A stretch of 64,000 nucleotides of DNA from Gymnothorax reevesii (GCA_029721435.1 CM056583.1:46467120-46531119); one strand, 5' to 3'; counted from the first letter of the stretch, positions 1-12,090 are shown. The notes: a model not told the origin generated them from the letters alone. Numbers and translations: made by a program.

Positions 1-1369
1 AATGTATCGAATTCAAACTCACAAACTTCTTCATCTACATGATTTTTTAAGAGGCACCTGTAAAATTTAATATACATGTTTTCTGTGTTATTAGACAATT
101 ATGCAATTCAACTAAAGTTAACTTCACCCCACGGACTGAAACCATGGTACCGTACAAACTTGGCTGGACTGGCAGTTTCTGTTATTTATTTATATGAATA
201 TACTGGGATTATTTTTCATGTGTGAAGCAAATGTCCTCTGGATGAGGAATGTAATTTGTGCAAGTTGGTCATTTAATATGGCCCTAAAATCTCAGAGAGA
301 CAAGACTCTTTTCATTAGAGACTGTTTTCGTTTGTGCCCCAGGCCAGCACCTGTCTGGGCAGTGAGGAGAGAGCGGGAACACTCCCGCTCCCCGAGTTCA
401 CCTTTTCTCCGAGGTCAGCCTCCCCCGTGTTCGGATTGTGCTATCATGAGGTAATGCAGCACGTGCACGTTAAAATCGTTTCATTGTCATATGAAGCAAG
501 TTAATCGCATGGTTTTGATTAATCAACACATACATAGTCTATATCACATAGCATATTAATATATGTCACGCATTTTAAATTCGTTTTTTTTCATGTTGCT
601 TACTGTAAAAATAAAAATGAACGAAAAAAACTGAATAAAAGATACCGCAAGTTGAATGGTTTTAACTGAAATCCAGGTTTTAGTTGCAAGCAGATTATTT
701 CAGAATGTTCAGGTATACTGTATACACATATTACATCTGGAGTAAAGTAAGTCAAACGATAAATTCCTCAAAAAATGTTTGTGAATTTTAGAAGAATGAG
801 TATTCACTTCAGCTCGTCTTTACCTTGTATCAGTTTACGGTTTCAACCATCAGTGAATGTGCTTATTATGGTGTAGTTCCATTACTGTCCACATGATGTC
901 ACTTTAACTCCAGTGAAAACTTCTCACAGGTTTTGTACAAAATGGATGATGGCTATTAAATACTCGTGTGCGTCACGACACCAGAGAGCACACGCTGTGC
1001 CATAAAAGGGGCACCGATTTTGTTGTCTCAGCACTGTAAAAGCAAGAAAGTACAACATCTGCTAGAGGAACTTGATAGGTAAAAAATATAGCCAATCACA
1101 TTGGAAGTGACTTGCAGAACCAAAAGTGGCACAGTTGACTCCACTTACCTCTGGTTTTCATGGATGTCTGGTATGTTTTACAGAGACACTGCACAGCATT
1201 AGCGGAGTGGGAGAGGAAATACATTTTTGTTTCATTGATTTCTTAGTCAGACAGCGGAAAATACCTTTATCTATGCGATCGTTGCCCTGCCCCACACTCA
1301 GCTGTTGAGTGTATTCTTTTAATGATGTTTAATGGCAGAAAAAGGCAGTGGTATCACCCAATCAACCCA
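1..1369. other. No gene seen; AT-rich non-coding DNA
   Basis: I see no coding pattern, recognisable repeat end or RNA gene here. The short open frames are not supported by codon pattern or motifs. The stretch includes AT-rich runs around 540-620. Confidence 0.6.
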
Positions 1370-1545
1370 CATGCAAGAACACAGGCACATCCGCATGCAC
1401 AAACACTTTCTCTCACGTACACTCATATGCACATTGCACACACAGATACACAGATATGCATGCATATCCACAAACACATTCACATGCAAGCATGCGTGCA
1501 CACACAAATGCACGCATGCACACATACACACGCACACCCACACAG
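1370..1545. repeat. Imperfect CA-rich microsatellite
   Basis: Alternating CA with interspersed CATGCA and CATA units runs for about 175 bases. It creates long spurious open frames on both strands, rich in His/Thr on the plus strand and Cys/Val/Met on the minus strand. The many substitutions suggest an old, no longer slipping tract. Confidence 0.85.
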
Positions 1546-2876
1546 AGGACTGGTTTTGCATAATTCCCAACCAATCCTTAAGTGTTACACTGAAATATGA
1601 AAACATGATGAAAAAAATGTATTTCAAGGGACCGTAGATAGCATGACCTCAATCGACTCCTGGACAACTCTCGCAAAATGCCTGTCCTTCACTGTGTTGG
1701 CCCAGAGGAGAGATTTTCCCCTCACCCTCCTCCCCTCTCACTGAATCAGAAGGGCAGCTGAAATGGGGGGTAGTGGCTCAAATCTGTTTTGAGGACTGGA
1801 GTCCCTGATGATTGGTGACCTGGGGTGGCGCTCATTTGGCAGAGAGATGAGTGCCGGGGCCCCCTGTCAGGTTTCTGATGAATCATTGGCTGGCCAGAGC
1901 TGCATTTGGCGTGACCAGCACCCTCCCTCTTGTTGGTGGCAGTGCCATTGTGCACATGCCCAGTGGGCTGCATATTTTTTGCATAACTCCACACATAAAT
2001 GTGTACATACAGAATCATTGTAGTATGTGAGCAACAGAAAACTGTATAGGGCCATCTTGGGTGAAATATCCTTCTAAAATGTATTGGTGAGGTAATTGAT
2101 TTTTTTTTTCATATTCCATTCACAAGAAAAAAAAAAAAAAAAACTGACCCAACCACTAAACTTAAAATAAGATTACGTTTGGTCTCGAAGCATTGGTTTT
2201 TAAATCTGGACTTTTGCAAAATGAGCAAAATGCTCAATTTGCAGCTGACAATTAGCATCAAACATCCTTTGCAAAAGCATTTTTATGGAAAAGATATGGT
2301 TTGTATACCAAATTATTACCCTTCACTAAGCAGAGCATGTGTTGCTCCTGAATTATTCAGTATTTATCCAAGCCTGAAAGCTTGTGTATATATTCAGCTA
2401 CAAAGCCATACTTTCACACACACTTCACTTTATCACTTTCAGATTAACCCCTAAAGCCTAGAGCCTCTGGCTTGAAAATGAGATACCCAAAATGAAATGA
2501 CTATCTCTCTGCAATAAATTGGTCGATTTGAATAACCTTGGTATCATAATAAAGACAACACTTCGGGGATTTTTGTCATGGTGCAAAAATCAGTGTATGA
2601 GATGTCACTGAGTTACAGTAAATGAAGATAGAACACTGCATAATTGAAACACCTTTCTTGCACCAAACAAAGTTTTACTTTTTATCTGTCTTAAAATTAT
2701 TCAGTTGCAGTTTGAAACCCCAAGCACAGAATCTTGCCATTATCTGTGCCAAAGTTTATTCTAACCAAGAAAATCAGAGCAAAATTAGGGGGCTTTAAGT
2801 TGGGGAATGTCTAGATGGCCTCTCCAAGCCGACACTGTGCCGTTTCGTATTTTCAGCCATCAAACTGTAAAACTCA
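1546..2876. other. No gene seen; contains facing poly-T and poly-A tracts
   Basis: Non-coding sequence. The only structure I see is a run of T near 2100 facing a run of about 18 A near 2125-2142, which together could fold back. Neither flank looks like a retroposon body. Confidence 0.55.
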
Positions 2877-3833
2877 TTTAAAGGGGACCGAATTTCCTAT
2901 TTTTCCAAGTTTATATTGTGGTCTTTGGCTACCTAGAGTACTCCTGATCGCGCAAAGAACAAAAAGGGTACTTATTTCGCTCATACTGCCATCCTCAAAA
3001 AACCCTATTTGTAGTTTACAATAGTCTCTGCCTAAAACGCCTCATTGGGGTGGCTCTTCCGTTATGGCCCCCACTCCCCGTGTGCCCACTTTCTTCTGAC
3101 TGGCCAGCTCTGTGGAGGGCGGGAAGAGGGAGTTGGGCCGAAAGAGGCGGCAGAGGCTGCAGAACGCAGTTTTCTGAGTCTGCCATGGAGTCTGCTTCCC
3201 AAGAATGAAACGAGAGACACGGCTGCCATCTGATAACGAAGCGCCGGGCAAATTCCATAATCTAACGTTATACTTGAATATAGATCTAATTAAATTAAGT
3301 TGTTCTAATAAACGCAGTGGCGAAAGTGGAGGAAGCAGTACGAAAATCTGGCTGCCATGCTCAACTTTGCTATTGGCTACAGTTTGCTACCAGTGAGTAC
3401 AGCAGTTTTTCTACTAGCTAGGATGCAGGGAAAGCTGAAATCCACAACATACAGACACATTTGTAGAACGGGTCAACATACCCAAGTGTGGAACAGAGAC
3501 CGTAGAAATCCGCTGGGTCTGAGTTTGGAGGGAAACATGGACAGTGAGGAGCAGCTAAAAGTGGACTAACAGCTTATGGACTGCTTCAGTGTGTATTAGG
3601 ACCTGCTGGTTCATGTGCATAACTGTGGTGTGTTGTCAGCATGGAGAAATGAACAGCTTCCGCGCTGGTATATGACGGAGGGGCGAAAGCTCCAAGCTAA
3701 ACGGCCTTTTCGGATATTGCCCGTGGTAATGATTTATCTATTGCTTCAGAATGACCAGCTTTTCCCTGCGGAAAATGGGCGAGTTATGGAGAATGCGTGA
3801 AAGCTAGATAGAGCTCTGTTTATGTAATGAACA

Positions 3834-5027
3834 TAATACAGGTTTTACAGACAGTAAGTTCCGTCTGCATGAACCGTTGCTTATGTGGAGCTAGCGAATC
3901 GATAAGCTCTACAGGAATGAATTTAATATTTAATCGATGGCAATAAATTGTTTGTTATACACGTTATAGCCCATGCGCTTCCCTATTGCTTTCACCAGGA
4001 GCATCAGAGAGCTTGCCCAGACATAAGAGATGTATCAGGCTGACCGCGGTCATGGATAAGTAAAGCAATCGTTTCCCAAGCACCCAAAAACGCACCCAAG
4101 CTCTGCAAAATCTTCGGCTGATCTAACTGCAGCTCTCCGGTTAGCTTCAACTGCAGTGGCTACAATCAGGCATATGTTGAAACGGTCACATTGATGCTTA
4201 CTGAAGTAACACAAGCATACTGATCAGAATTGCTGAAAGTAAGTTAACCAGGGGCATTTTTAATTTGCAGAGCACGCGAACTAACATGCAGTAGCTGAAA
4301 ATCGGTCAATACTTTGAATGTAATCTGTCTCGCGAAAAATTTGTCTCCCGTCCAGTGTGAAAACTGCTTAATGCGCACATAACGCCTGTATTCACGTCTT
4401 TGCATTGACTTTGAATGTAGCTAATCTGTCGCGTGAAAAATTCATTTCGCGTCCGGTGTGAAAGCGACTTGACGTGTATTCGTGTCTTTGCATTGACTTT
4501 CAATGTAGGCTAATCTGTCCTGCGAAAAATTTGTTTTGTGTCTGATGTGAAAGCAGCTTAATGGATAGTACACGACAGCTAGAGAGAGCTTGATTATGTT
4601 ATGAACATAATACAGGTTTTGCAGACCGTAAGTTCCGTTAGCGTGGACAGGTTGCTTATGTGGAGCTAGTGAAATGATTACTTCTGCAGGAAAGAATGAC
4701 CTATTTAATCTCCGCCTTTTTCGGCTTTTTATTAGCCACAACAATTTTTCAAGGGGGATGAAATTATGTCAAGGTAGTGCAGAGAAATCATTTGTAAACT
4801 GGTAAAGCTTCTGCTTCGCATTGCTTTCATGGTAGCACCAGAGAACTTGCTCAGACATTTGTGAAGTATCCGGCTGATCCCGGTCATGGATAAGTGAAGC
4901 GATCACTAACTGTTGCGGCTACAATCGGGCAGCGTTATGAGGAAACTGCCACATTGATGCTTACCAAAGTAACACAAGCATACCGATCAGAATTACTGCA
5001 TATAACTTAACCAGGAGCATTTTTAAT
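3834..5027. repeat. Direct duplication, two ~420-bp copies about 770 bp apart
   Basis: The segment starting near 3834 (GGTTTTACAGACAGTAAGTT at 3841) recurs near 4607 (GGTTTTGCAGACCGTAAGTT at 4615). The similarity runs through shared blocks such as ATTGATGCTTAC and AACACAAGCATAC up to about 4262 and 5027. The offset falls from 774 to 764 bp, showing small indels. A third partial match to the start lies at 5101. The copies differ at many sites, so the duplication is old. Confidence 0.8.
4306..4562 (+). mobile_element. Three tandem copies of one arm of a Harbinger-like TIR element
   Basis: Three successive units of about 97 and 87 bp each contain GACTTTGAATGTA (or a variant), a CTGTC..GCGAAAAATT block and a GTGTGAAA..CTT end. 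This is the right arm of the small palindromic element seen complete at 44295-44435. No left arms are present. The last unit ends GCAGCT followed by TAA, the expected 3-bp target. They lie between the two copies of the surrounding direct duplication. Confidence 0.75.
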
Positions 5028-5689
5028 CAGCACGACACATAAACAAACATGCAGAAGCTGGTAACCGAGCGGTCATAACCACAGAGACAAACCCTTGCAA
5101 TACAGGTTTTACAGACTGCAAGTTCTGTTACTGTGAACAGTTGTACCAAGCATCCAAATTACAAACAAGTATTAAAAGTTACCTTCTGTACACACCTTCT
5201 GTATACACCTTCTGTAGAATTTCCCCTGATCTCACTCTTGCATATTTAGGACAAAAACATTAGCAACAGTAACTTGGCTATGTTAGCCGCTGTGCTACAG
5301 CCACAATCAACTGGCTATCACGTCAGGTTGGCTTATGCAGTAAAAGCAACTTACAGCCTCTGTGTCTGTGAGTCACGGACAGTCTAGACCGATGCAGGCT
5401 TTATCTTCAGATATTTTACAAAGCCTGCGTTTGAGGCCAGTTGTTAGTGCTAACTATCGTTGGCAGTCCTGGTAGGCACCCGTAACATGCTAGCTTCACT
5501 TACATTATTTGCTGTTATATGGTTACTTACAGCTTGCAGCTCCGAGCGCTTGATCGATGCAACTGCTTCAGGTTTGAGAAGCAGCTGAAATGCTCATCCT
5601 GTGTCGAATTATCCTTTATTGACAAAGCTGTCTTTCGTGAAATGCTGAGCACAAGCAGCTAATGTTCCCTTTGACTGTGGCTGTTAGCT

Positions 5690-6165
5690 GCCAGCAAACA
5701 AAAAAAGCTACCCACTGATTTCTGGTGGCATCGTCTTTTGAGGATATATTTGTTTGTCTTCGCATCCAAAAGTTAACGGACAAGTAGCTTTGGGAGAGGT
5801 ACTAACAAAATTAAACCTCAAATGATCAATGGTTCTTTTTTTGTATTTCCAAAAGTGTTAATGCTACTAAGGCATAGTATGATCTGCCGTTGTTAGTGCC
5901 TGCTAGAATAGTTTCTGGTGTGGGCAGGTCCAGTACAGTGGTTGGATCTGGCTAGGTCTGTACTAATTGGATGGCACAACCTGAGGTCAGGTTTTACCCA
6001 GATCTCGTGAAGATCTCGGGAGCAGCTGTTCAGAGAGGAAATCATGCTCATGAAATTACGTTCTTGGATTAGGGCAAAATCCCTGTATCTTATGTTTAGA
6101 AACTTTTCAAAGGTTGGGTATGGGCAACCAATATCACCTGGGATGCAGCGCTGCAGACTAACCAC
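5690..6165 (-). mobile_element. Interspersed repeat fragment, inverted copy of the 62.3-kb repeat
   Basis: Read on the minus strand, this shares blocks with the plus strand at 62281-62560, including the segment encoding HEIWVKPDLRL (HEIWTKPDVRL in the other copy) and the stretch around CACCAGAAATCAGT. An extra ~130 bp lies between the blocks here. The open frame is shared only because the DNA is shared. I see no domain in it. Confidence 0.7.
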
Positions 6166-7896
6166 AAGTCTACATCAGCTCTCTAGAACATGACAGTCAA
6201 ATTGCCAAAATAAAGAATGAGTCAAGGAAACACATGACTCACCCTACTTTTACTGTTGTGCTCATAATATTCACACTGAATGGTCCAAAGCTTCTGTCAG
6301 ATAATGACTTCAAAAACGAATTTTGAATATTTAGCGGATAATTATATTGAAAACACCACAAACAAACCAGTTACGCGTTTATATTGTCGCGCTATTTAAG
6401 TGCATGCACATGGACTCAGTTTGACGCACTGGGAACGCAAGGCTCTAGCTCAGGCTTGGTTTGCGTGATTAAGTTGGTTTAGAGCTCATATGGAAAACAT
6501 CAGAACCCATAGAATCAAATGGCCACTGGCAAAGTCTTACTGACAGCATCAAAAGCCGATCACAGAGAGTAAAATACATAGCAAGCAAGCTGAACGCCAA
6601 GGAGCTGAGATATTTGAAGAATTGCCCCGGAAAAAAAAAAAACATGCTTGGAAACTGGAAGATCTAGTTTCATTATGACACGGATATATTGGGCTATCAA
6701 TAGCAAGGGCAGATTTACCCTCGAACAGCTTTTTATTACAAAATATCAAAGGTAAGAAAATTTTTTTGCTCATCTCTGTAGAGTGTAAAGTGTATGCCTG
6801 CTGTTCTGTGGTGTCAGTTTTTAATGACAAGGCTTATATTGTTGGATTCTGTGGAATTTCCTCTTTCAGTCGAGGTATCGTTTGTATGCATAGCACAAAT
6901 TCAGTGGAAATGCTTGTGACTCAGCGCTGATATGATTTTATCCTATGTTTGGCTCAATGCTTATTTACTTGCTTGGTGCTTGGCGTGTGTTCGGTTGAGA
7001 TAAAAATTGTCAACATGAACTTTTTGCCGAGTTTGTTTGTTCGCGTAAAGTGGATGAGCCGCATGACAATGTTGTGATTAGGAAACATGCTGTATTTATT
7101 ATGTGTAACCACCGGTACCAGGGGCATTCAGGTTTGAGGAGTTTTGGTTTTATGCACACCAAAACAAAATGTCAAAGAACTAATAGGTAATGCATTTGTC
7201 AAAAATTTTCATAAAATAGTTTACTCCTCTGTAAGGCATGAACTGCATTTTCCCTAATGATCTCAGTTTTCCAAATTTATAGATAAGTTCCCAGTTAGTC
7301 GAGTTAAAAGGTAGATTACAGTCCTGTTCAGTCTATGGGGATTTAGGTTTTTGAAACCAAAGAGAATATGCTTGCATTGAAGAAGCTTGCTGATATATTC
7401 CTGGACAGAGCAACAGGCCAATTCCTCTTTTGAAACAATTCGATATAAGCTTGAAAAACAGCCTTTCCCATTCTCCAGAGGTGTATTCTGTAATGTTACA
7501 GTGTGAGCTGATGCAGTTGTTCACAACCAATGAAATCTAGACTCCATTTTTTCAAATGGGAAAGGTCATAATGACAGTAAAACTAATCAAATACACATTC
7601 AATTATATTGGCGTCTCTCCTTATTTATGACACGAAGCCAGTATATCTGAAATTATTGATCTTTTTTTTTGAACGTTATTGTTTGGTGACCGGGATTTAC
7701 GGTGTGATAAGCCAGCACAGTTACACTGTGATCAATTTCAAATAAATTTTCATCTAATCCATGGTATAAGCACATACAGTGTAGAGGGAATGTCAGTTGA
7801 AAAGTAACTGTAAGGCTGTAATGTGGAAATCCCGTATATAGCAGGTGTACAAATTATATTGCTTACCATTAATTATTTTATGTATGTGGTACCATA
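6166..7896. other. No gene seen
   Basis: About 1.7 kb of AT-rich non-coding DNA. There is a poly-A run near 6629 and no recognisable repeat ends or coding domains. Confidence 0.55.
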
Positions 7897-8388
7897 CCAA
7901 AACCACATCCTGCAGCTATTACAACAGCATGGCTTCGTAGTAGAAGAGTATCTGTGCTGAACTAGCCTGCCTGCAGTCCTGATCTTTCACTGATTGAGAA
8001 AATTTGGTGCATAATTAAATGAAAAGCCCATCAAACTAGGCTTTCTAGCAGCTGGAAACCTGTATTAAACAAGACTAGGATCAAATTCCAATGGCTAAAC
8101 TCAAGAAACTTGCCCAGACGCCTGCACTCTGTGTTAAAAAGAAGAGGGGATGCTACACCATGGTAAACAGGCCCCTGTCCCAACTTTTTTGAAACCTGTA
8201 GCAGTCATCAAATTTGAAACGGGCTCATTTTATGGATGAAATTGCCAAATTTCTCAGTTTCAACATTTGCCATGTTATCTCTGTTCTATTGTGAATAAAA
8301 TACTGGCTGGTGTGATTTGAAAGTCATTGCGTTTTGATTTTATTCACAATTTACACTTTGTCTCAAGTATTTCGGAATTGGGGTTGTA
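7897..8388 (+). pseudogene. Tc1/mariner-type transposase, C-terminal fragment with 3' terminus
   Basis: The translation, with breaks, gives a DDE-transposase C-terminal region: HTAAITTAW-like residues followed by NWPACSPDLSLIENIW, the segment carrying the third catalytic acid (E in IEN). It ends near GDATPW and a stop at about 8165. Downstream is a non-coding tail to the terminus TTCGGAATTGGGGTTGTA at 8388, whose final TA fits the Tc1/mariner target. The N-terminal half is missing and stops interrupt the frame, so it is dead. The same family recurs at 9094, 10880, 18014 and 62990. Confidence 0.85.
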
Positions 8389-9093
8389 ATATACTGTACA
8401 TATTTAGCTAAAATATCTGAAAAACAGATGATTTCCACTGCATCATACAAGCTTTCATCTCCCATGCACTATGCATCACTGGTCAGAAATTAAACACTGT
8501 GTGTATTGTGGTACTCTTAACAAAGACCTTTGTTGCCATTTCTCAGAAGGCATTGTCTATTCTTAACTTGACAAAGCTAGTTAGATTACACCACCCCCCC
8601 AGAAAAAAAAGGTCACACTCACACAGAGCTGAAGCTGATACGTTCCATTACTAGTGGTGGGGTCAGCAATAAAAACATGGGCACTTTAACAATATACCTC
8701 ACAACTGCAGCATCAGAGGAGAAACCCCAGGCTCAGTAACTGTGAAAATACACTACATAAACATTTTGAGCCAGTCAGGACAAATTCAACCAATCAGAAA
8801 TGGGTTTCTCAGAGCGAGCCAATCGCAGACAGGATTTTGAGAGATTGCACGGTCTTTCCCATGGCATATACACCTGTGGCATTCAATAAGGCAGAAGAAT
8901 TAGCTGAAATGTTAATTACAGTAATTCATTTCAGTGCATCCTACCACGGCATAGAGTAGATGCTAACTTATGCTGTTTTTGAAAACAAGAGTATGATAAA
9001 CAGTTTGGGCAACTCATTCAGGATCATAACTGTGTATGTGGAAATTGTGGAAACATATATTTTTCCATTGTTCAAACATTTTGGAAAAATAAC
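8389..9093. other. No gene seen
   Basis: Non-coding DNA between two mariner fragments. There is a short C7 run followed by A8 near 8593-8608. Nothing else is recognisable. Confidence 0.5.
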
Positions 9094-9400
9094 TACAACA
9101 CCAAATCAGAAGAAGTTGGGGAAGTGAGTTAAATTAAAATTTAAACTGAGAACAGTGGTTTGTAAATTCTTTGACCCTAATTATGTTGAAATTATCTTTG
9201 ACCCTAATTATGTTGACAATAGTATAACCGCACATTATCTGTTGTTTCACCACAAGAGTTGTATAGTTTTCTCAAAATAAATTCAAGTTCAATTTTGATT
9301 CTACAGACACATTTCAAATAAATACAGTTAAAAAGTAATGGCAGTTAAAGCATTTATTACCTTTCTGGGACCTCGCACAGCACTTGGTAAAAATTTGAAC
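9094..9400 (-). mobile_element. Terminal fragment of the same mariner-like family
   Basis: It begins TACAACACCAAATCAGAAG, the inverted counterpart of the terminus at 8388, and continues with sequence resembling the left end of the 18014 element (AATTAAAATTTAAACTGAGA against AATTAAAATTAGAACTGAAA). It breaks off at about 9400 before any transposase-coding part. It contains a small local repeat, TTTGACCCTAATTATGTTGA, present twice (about 9171 and 9199). Confidence 0.65.
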
Positions 9401-9462
9401 ATGAACAACTCCGCCTCCCTCCGAAGTCCCACCCTCTTCCCCCTGATTGTCAGAGTTCTCCT

Positions 9463-9465
9463 ACA

Positions 9466-9511
<46 letters not shown>
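9463..9511. repeat. Poly-A run followed by (TA)n microsatellite
   Basis: About 19 A are followed by about 14 TA units. The tract produces a spurious Lys/Ile/Tyr-rich open frame. Confidence 0.9.
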
Positions 9512-9515
<4 letters not shown>

Positions 9516-9604
9516 TAATAATTCATCAGACTACAAGTGTAACTAAACATTACGAGGGCATTTTATTTTATACCACATATAGAATTGAATATTATTTAAT
9601 TTCT

Positions 9605-10060
9605 GTTGGTGTCATTGCTGACAGAAGACCCAAACGCAAGTCAGGAAATCCAAAACCGTAGTTATTTATTCAGGCAATAGGTCGGGAAACCAGGGGTAGC
9701 ACAGAGACGTAGTCAGGCAGGCAAGGTTCGTTCAGGAGAATCAATACATGCAGCAATCAAAACAAAAGGGCTAGGCAAAAGAGTAATCAGTCAGACACAG
9801 GCTAAAATTGTACACGGGAATCAAAAGGAGAATACTGGCACTAAGCACAGGCAAAGGAGAAAAAGGAATAATGATCTGATGGAACTCTGTAGTGAAATGA
9901 GACATTATATACGCAAGGAAATAAAGGCAGGGAATAGGATAGGTGTGAGTTGCTAAACGATCAAATCTAATAAGCACACGAGGGAAAGACAAACCATGAT
10001 CACGCATCACAATTGACAAACCAATCCTAAACATGAAAACAGACTCCAATCAGGGAGTTG
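9605..10060 (-). mobile_element. LTR-like repeat, probable solo LTR, minus orientation
   Basis: On the minus strand this reads as a pol II unit: a TATATAA box (plus strand 9905-9911), then a pyrimidine-rich stretch, then AATAAA (plus strand near 9665), then a GGGTCTTCTGTCAGCAATGA-like end. The same order (TATA, about 200-400 bp, polyadenylation signal) occurs in repeats at 29.4, 46.6 and 49.8 kb, the last with proven LTR borders. No target duplication was found here, so the LTR call is inference. Confidence 0.5.
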
Positions 10061-10075
10061 TCTAAGTCAGTGGTT

Positions 10076-10145
10076 CCCAAACCAGTCCTCAAGGACCCCC
10101 TGCCCTGAAGGTTTTTGCTCCAGCTCTACTATTTCACACCTGATC
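10076..10145 (+). mobile_element. hAT-like terminus, truncated
   Basis: CAGTGGTTCCCAAACCAGTC followed by CTCAAGGACCCCC is a terminus style of vertebrate hAT elements. The opposite end was not found, and the similarity stops near the hairpin at 10145. Confidence 0.5.
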
Positions 10146-10185
10146 CATGGTTTTAGAAGGACACGTGGTCCTTCTAAAAGCATGG
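10145..10185. repeat. 18-bp stem, 5-base loop hairpin
   Basis: CCATGGTTTTAGAAGGAC pairs with GTCCTTCTAAAAGCATGG with one mismatch, and the loop is ACGTG. It sits exactly where the hAT-like terminus ends, so it may be a remnant of a very short foldback insertion or a repair scar. Confidence 0.8.
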
Positions 10186-10879
10186 CGCGCCTCCAAAGCA
10201 TTCGGTTTTCTGTGCGCACGCGTTATTGCCAGCAATTTGAAAAGATCTGAGCAGCATATGCCAATCACAGATGCCAGTCGGCGTTCAGTGGAGGATTTGT
10301 CATAAAAAAAAAAATCAATTAAAAATTAAAATAAAAAATTGAAAGGGAGCTCTTAATGCAATGAAGTGCATCCAGATCAATCTGTTAAATGCAACTTTGG
10401 GGATAAAGATAGTTTGCACTGCTTAGGTCTGGTAAATAATCCATTACATTCAAATTAAACTAACATTGCACTCTGTGATTGTCTGTTTGCAAATGAAAAT
10501 GGCAGTTTAGCAATTTTAGGCGATTCCAAAGAAACTGACAGCCCTTCAAGCATAGTCCCTATCTCAGGGGCAAAACTGCTCAAATAAATGAGTAAACCAT
10601 CGCTCTTGATGCAAATTGTATGCATTAAACAAGCCTGTGAGGTCACCAACAAAAGCCCTGTAATGCAAAAAACCCTGGTAAATTAATAACGTATAATAAG
10701 AATTTTTTTGCACTGGATCATAATTTATGAGAGTATGCAGTATCGCTGACGAACACTAATGACGCTGGTCTCGCGACAGTGCATTAATCTGATAGGTGAT
10801 AAGCAGCCAGGAGAGGGGAGGGGGAGGGCCGTAGTCGGAAAAATATTGGCCTGGCGATTGCCGAGTCTGCCAGGCCGGT
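10186..10879. other. No gene seen
   Basis: Mixed non-coding DNA with an A-rich run near 10303-10335 and a purine-rich block near 10810-10832. No recognised motif. Confidence 0.5.
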
Positions 10880-11575
10880 TCCTACGCCAATGCAGGCCAT
10901 AAAATCATTAAAAGATTCAGAGAAACTGGAAAAATCTCTGTGCATAAGGGATAAGGCCGAAGACCTTTACTATATGCCCATGATTTTCGGGCCCTCAGAC
11001 GCCACTGCATTACTCACCGGCATGATTTTGTCATTGACATTACTAAATGGGCCCAGGAATACTTCAAGGAACCACTGTCTGTAAACACAGTCTGCCGTGC
11101 CATCCACAGATGCCACCTAAAACTCTATCATGCAAAAAGGAATTTTTGAGCATGATCCAGAGGCGCTGCAGTGCTCTATGGGCCAAGGCTCATTTAAAAT
11201 GGACTGTGGCAAAGTAGCAAAGTGTCCTGTGGTCAGACGAGTCCAAATTTGCCACTCTTGTCGGAAATCATGGGCGTCGCGTCCTCCGGGCTAAAGAGAA
11301 AGACCACCCCTCCTGTTATCAGTGTTCAGTTCAAAAGCCAGCATCTCTGATGGTATGGGGATCCATTAGTGCATATGCTGTGGAACACTTACATGTTTTA
11401 AAAAGCACCATGAATGCTGAAAGGTATATAAAGGTTTTACACCAACATATGCTTCCCTCCAGATGACATCTATTCCAGGGAAGGCCTTGCGTATTTCAGC
11501 AGGTCAATGCAAAACCATATACTGCAGCTATTACAACAGCATGACCTCGTGGTAGAAAAATCCGTGTGCTGAACT
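10880..11575 (+). pseudogene. Tc1/mariner-type transposase pseudogene
   Basis: Pieces of a single transposase appear in order across shifted frames: an N-terminal helix-turn-helix end (KSLKDSEKLEKSLCI region), TKWAQEYFKEPLSVNTV, HRCHLKLYHAK, the first catalytic region [54 protein letters not shown], and NWPAC. The second catalytic Asp (QQDN in relatives) is Val here. Several stops and frameshifts are present. The C-terminus is lost at about 11575, where an unrelated transposase fragment begins on the other strand. Confidence 0.9.
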
Positions 11576-11589
11576 GGCCTGCCTGCAAT

Positions 11590-11716
11590 CTTGCAGTAAT
11601 GCATGCTCCAGTGGATTCAGGACAGCTGCTTGATCTGGCCATTGCAGACCATTGCACTTTTTTGGTTTAAAAATGTCTTGGGTTTCCTTTGCATTATATT
11701 GCTTGTACTGTATAGG
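11590..11716 (-). pseudogene. Tc1-like transposase fragment of a second family, DDE end
   Basis: The minus strand reads NAKETQDIFKPKKCNGLQWP followed by DQAAVLNPLEHALLQ. This matches the pattern of Tc1 transposases around the third catalytic acid (LQWPSQSPDLNPIEHA in typical members), with E retained in LEHA. Only about 40 residues survive. It is a different family from the adjoining plus-strand relic. Confidence 0.75.
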
Positions 11717-12090
11717 GGAGACCGGGCTTGTTATCACGCGGGTAAGTTGTCACTCTGCAATTATCTTCTCCATTAGAGGGCACAACTGAAAGGTGGAATA
11801 CTACTTTTCTTTCTTTACATGGTCAGGTCTCATGTCCTGTGTGAGGAGAGAACAACACATTATAAGTTGAGATGAGCACCAATTAACCATTTTCCACAAC
11901 CCAAAGTAAAAAATATTAACGTTAGATATTTTAAAATAAGCTTCTGTCAGAAAAAATCCTAGCAGTGATACATGTGGACTTGTTAGAGAAGATATTAAGG
12001 CATCCTGCTATACTTCAGTCATTGTTCTGTTTTAAGCTAACTTTAAGCTAGAGCACACTGCAGTATCGACTACTCTTTTGTTACCCAATG
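11717..12090. mobile_element. Possible TIR-element fragment beginning GGGGAGACCGGG
   Basis: A TA is followed by GGGGAGACCGGGCTTGTTAT and a second block GGGTAAGTTGTCAC, a terminus style I associate with fish DNA elements flanked by TA. The end is loosely comparable to the element at 44810. A weak counterpart may be TTACCCAATGTGACAA near 12080. No coding potential. Confidence 0.35.

Larger units (their letters stand above)
2877..6165. mobile_element. Composite interspersed repeat, about 3.3 kb
   Basis: The left edge reads TTTAAAGGGGACC, a terminus style common to fish non-autonomous DNA elements with TTAA-like targets. The interior has a GC-richer block (3010-3250), a direct duplication (3834-5027), three tandem transposon-end copies (4306-4562) and a right segment (5690-6165) that is found again in inverted orientation at 62.3-62.6 kb. 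No open frame looks like a transposase. I infer one old element, or a cluster of related ones, since rearranged. Exact ends are uncertain and no target duplication is visible. Confidence 0.5.

Noticed and set aside
1319..1637. Open frames of about 100 codons on both strands
   Set aside because: They are translations of a CA-rich microsatellite.
3016..3258. Overlapping 60-80 codon frames in a GC-rich block as a possible exon
   Set aside because: Open in several frames on both strands because of GC content, and the block lies inside a dispersed repeat.
9338..9661. 107-codon plus-strand frame
   Set aside because: It runs through a poly-A and (TA)n tract and into an LTR-like repeat; no protein-like composition.
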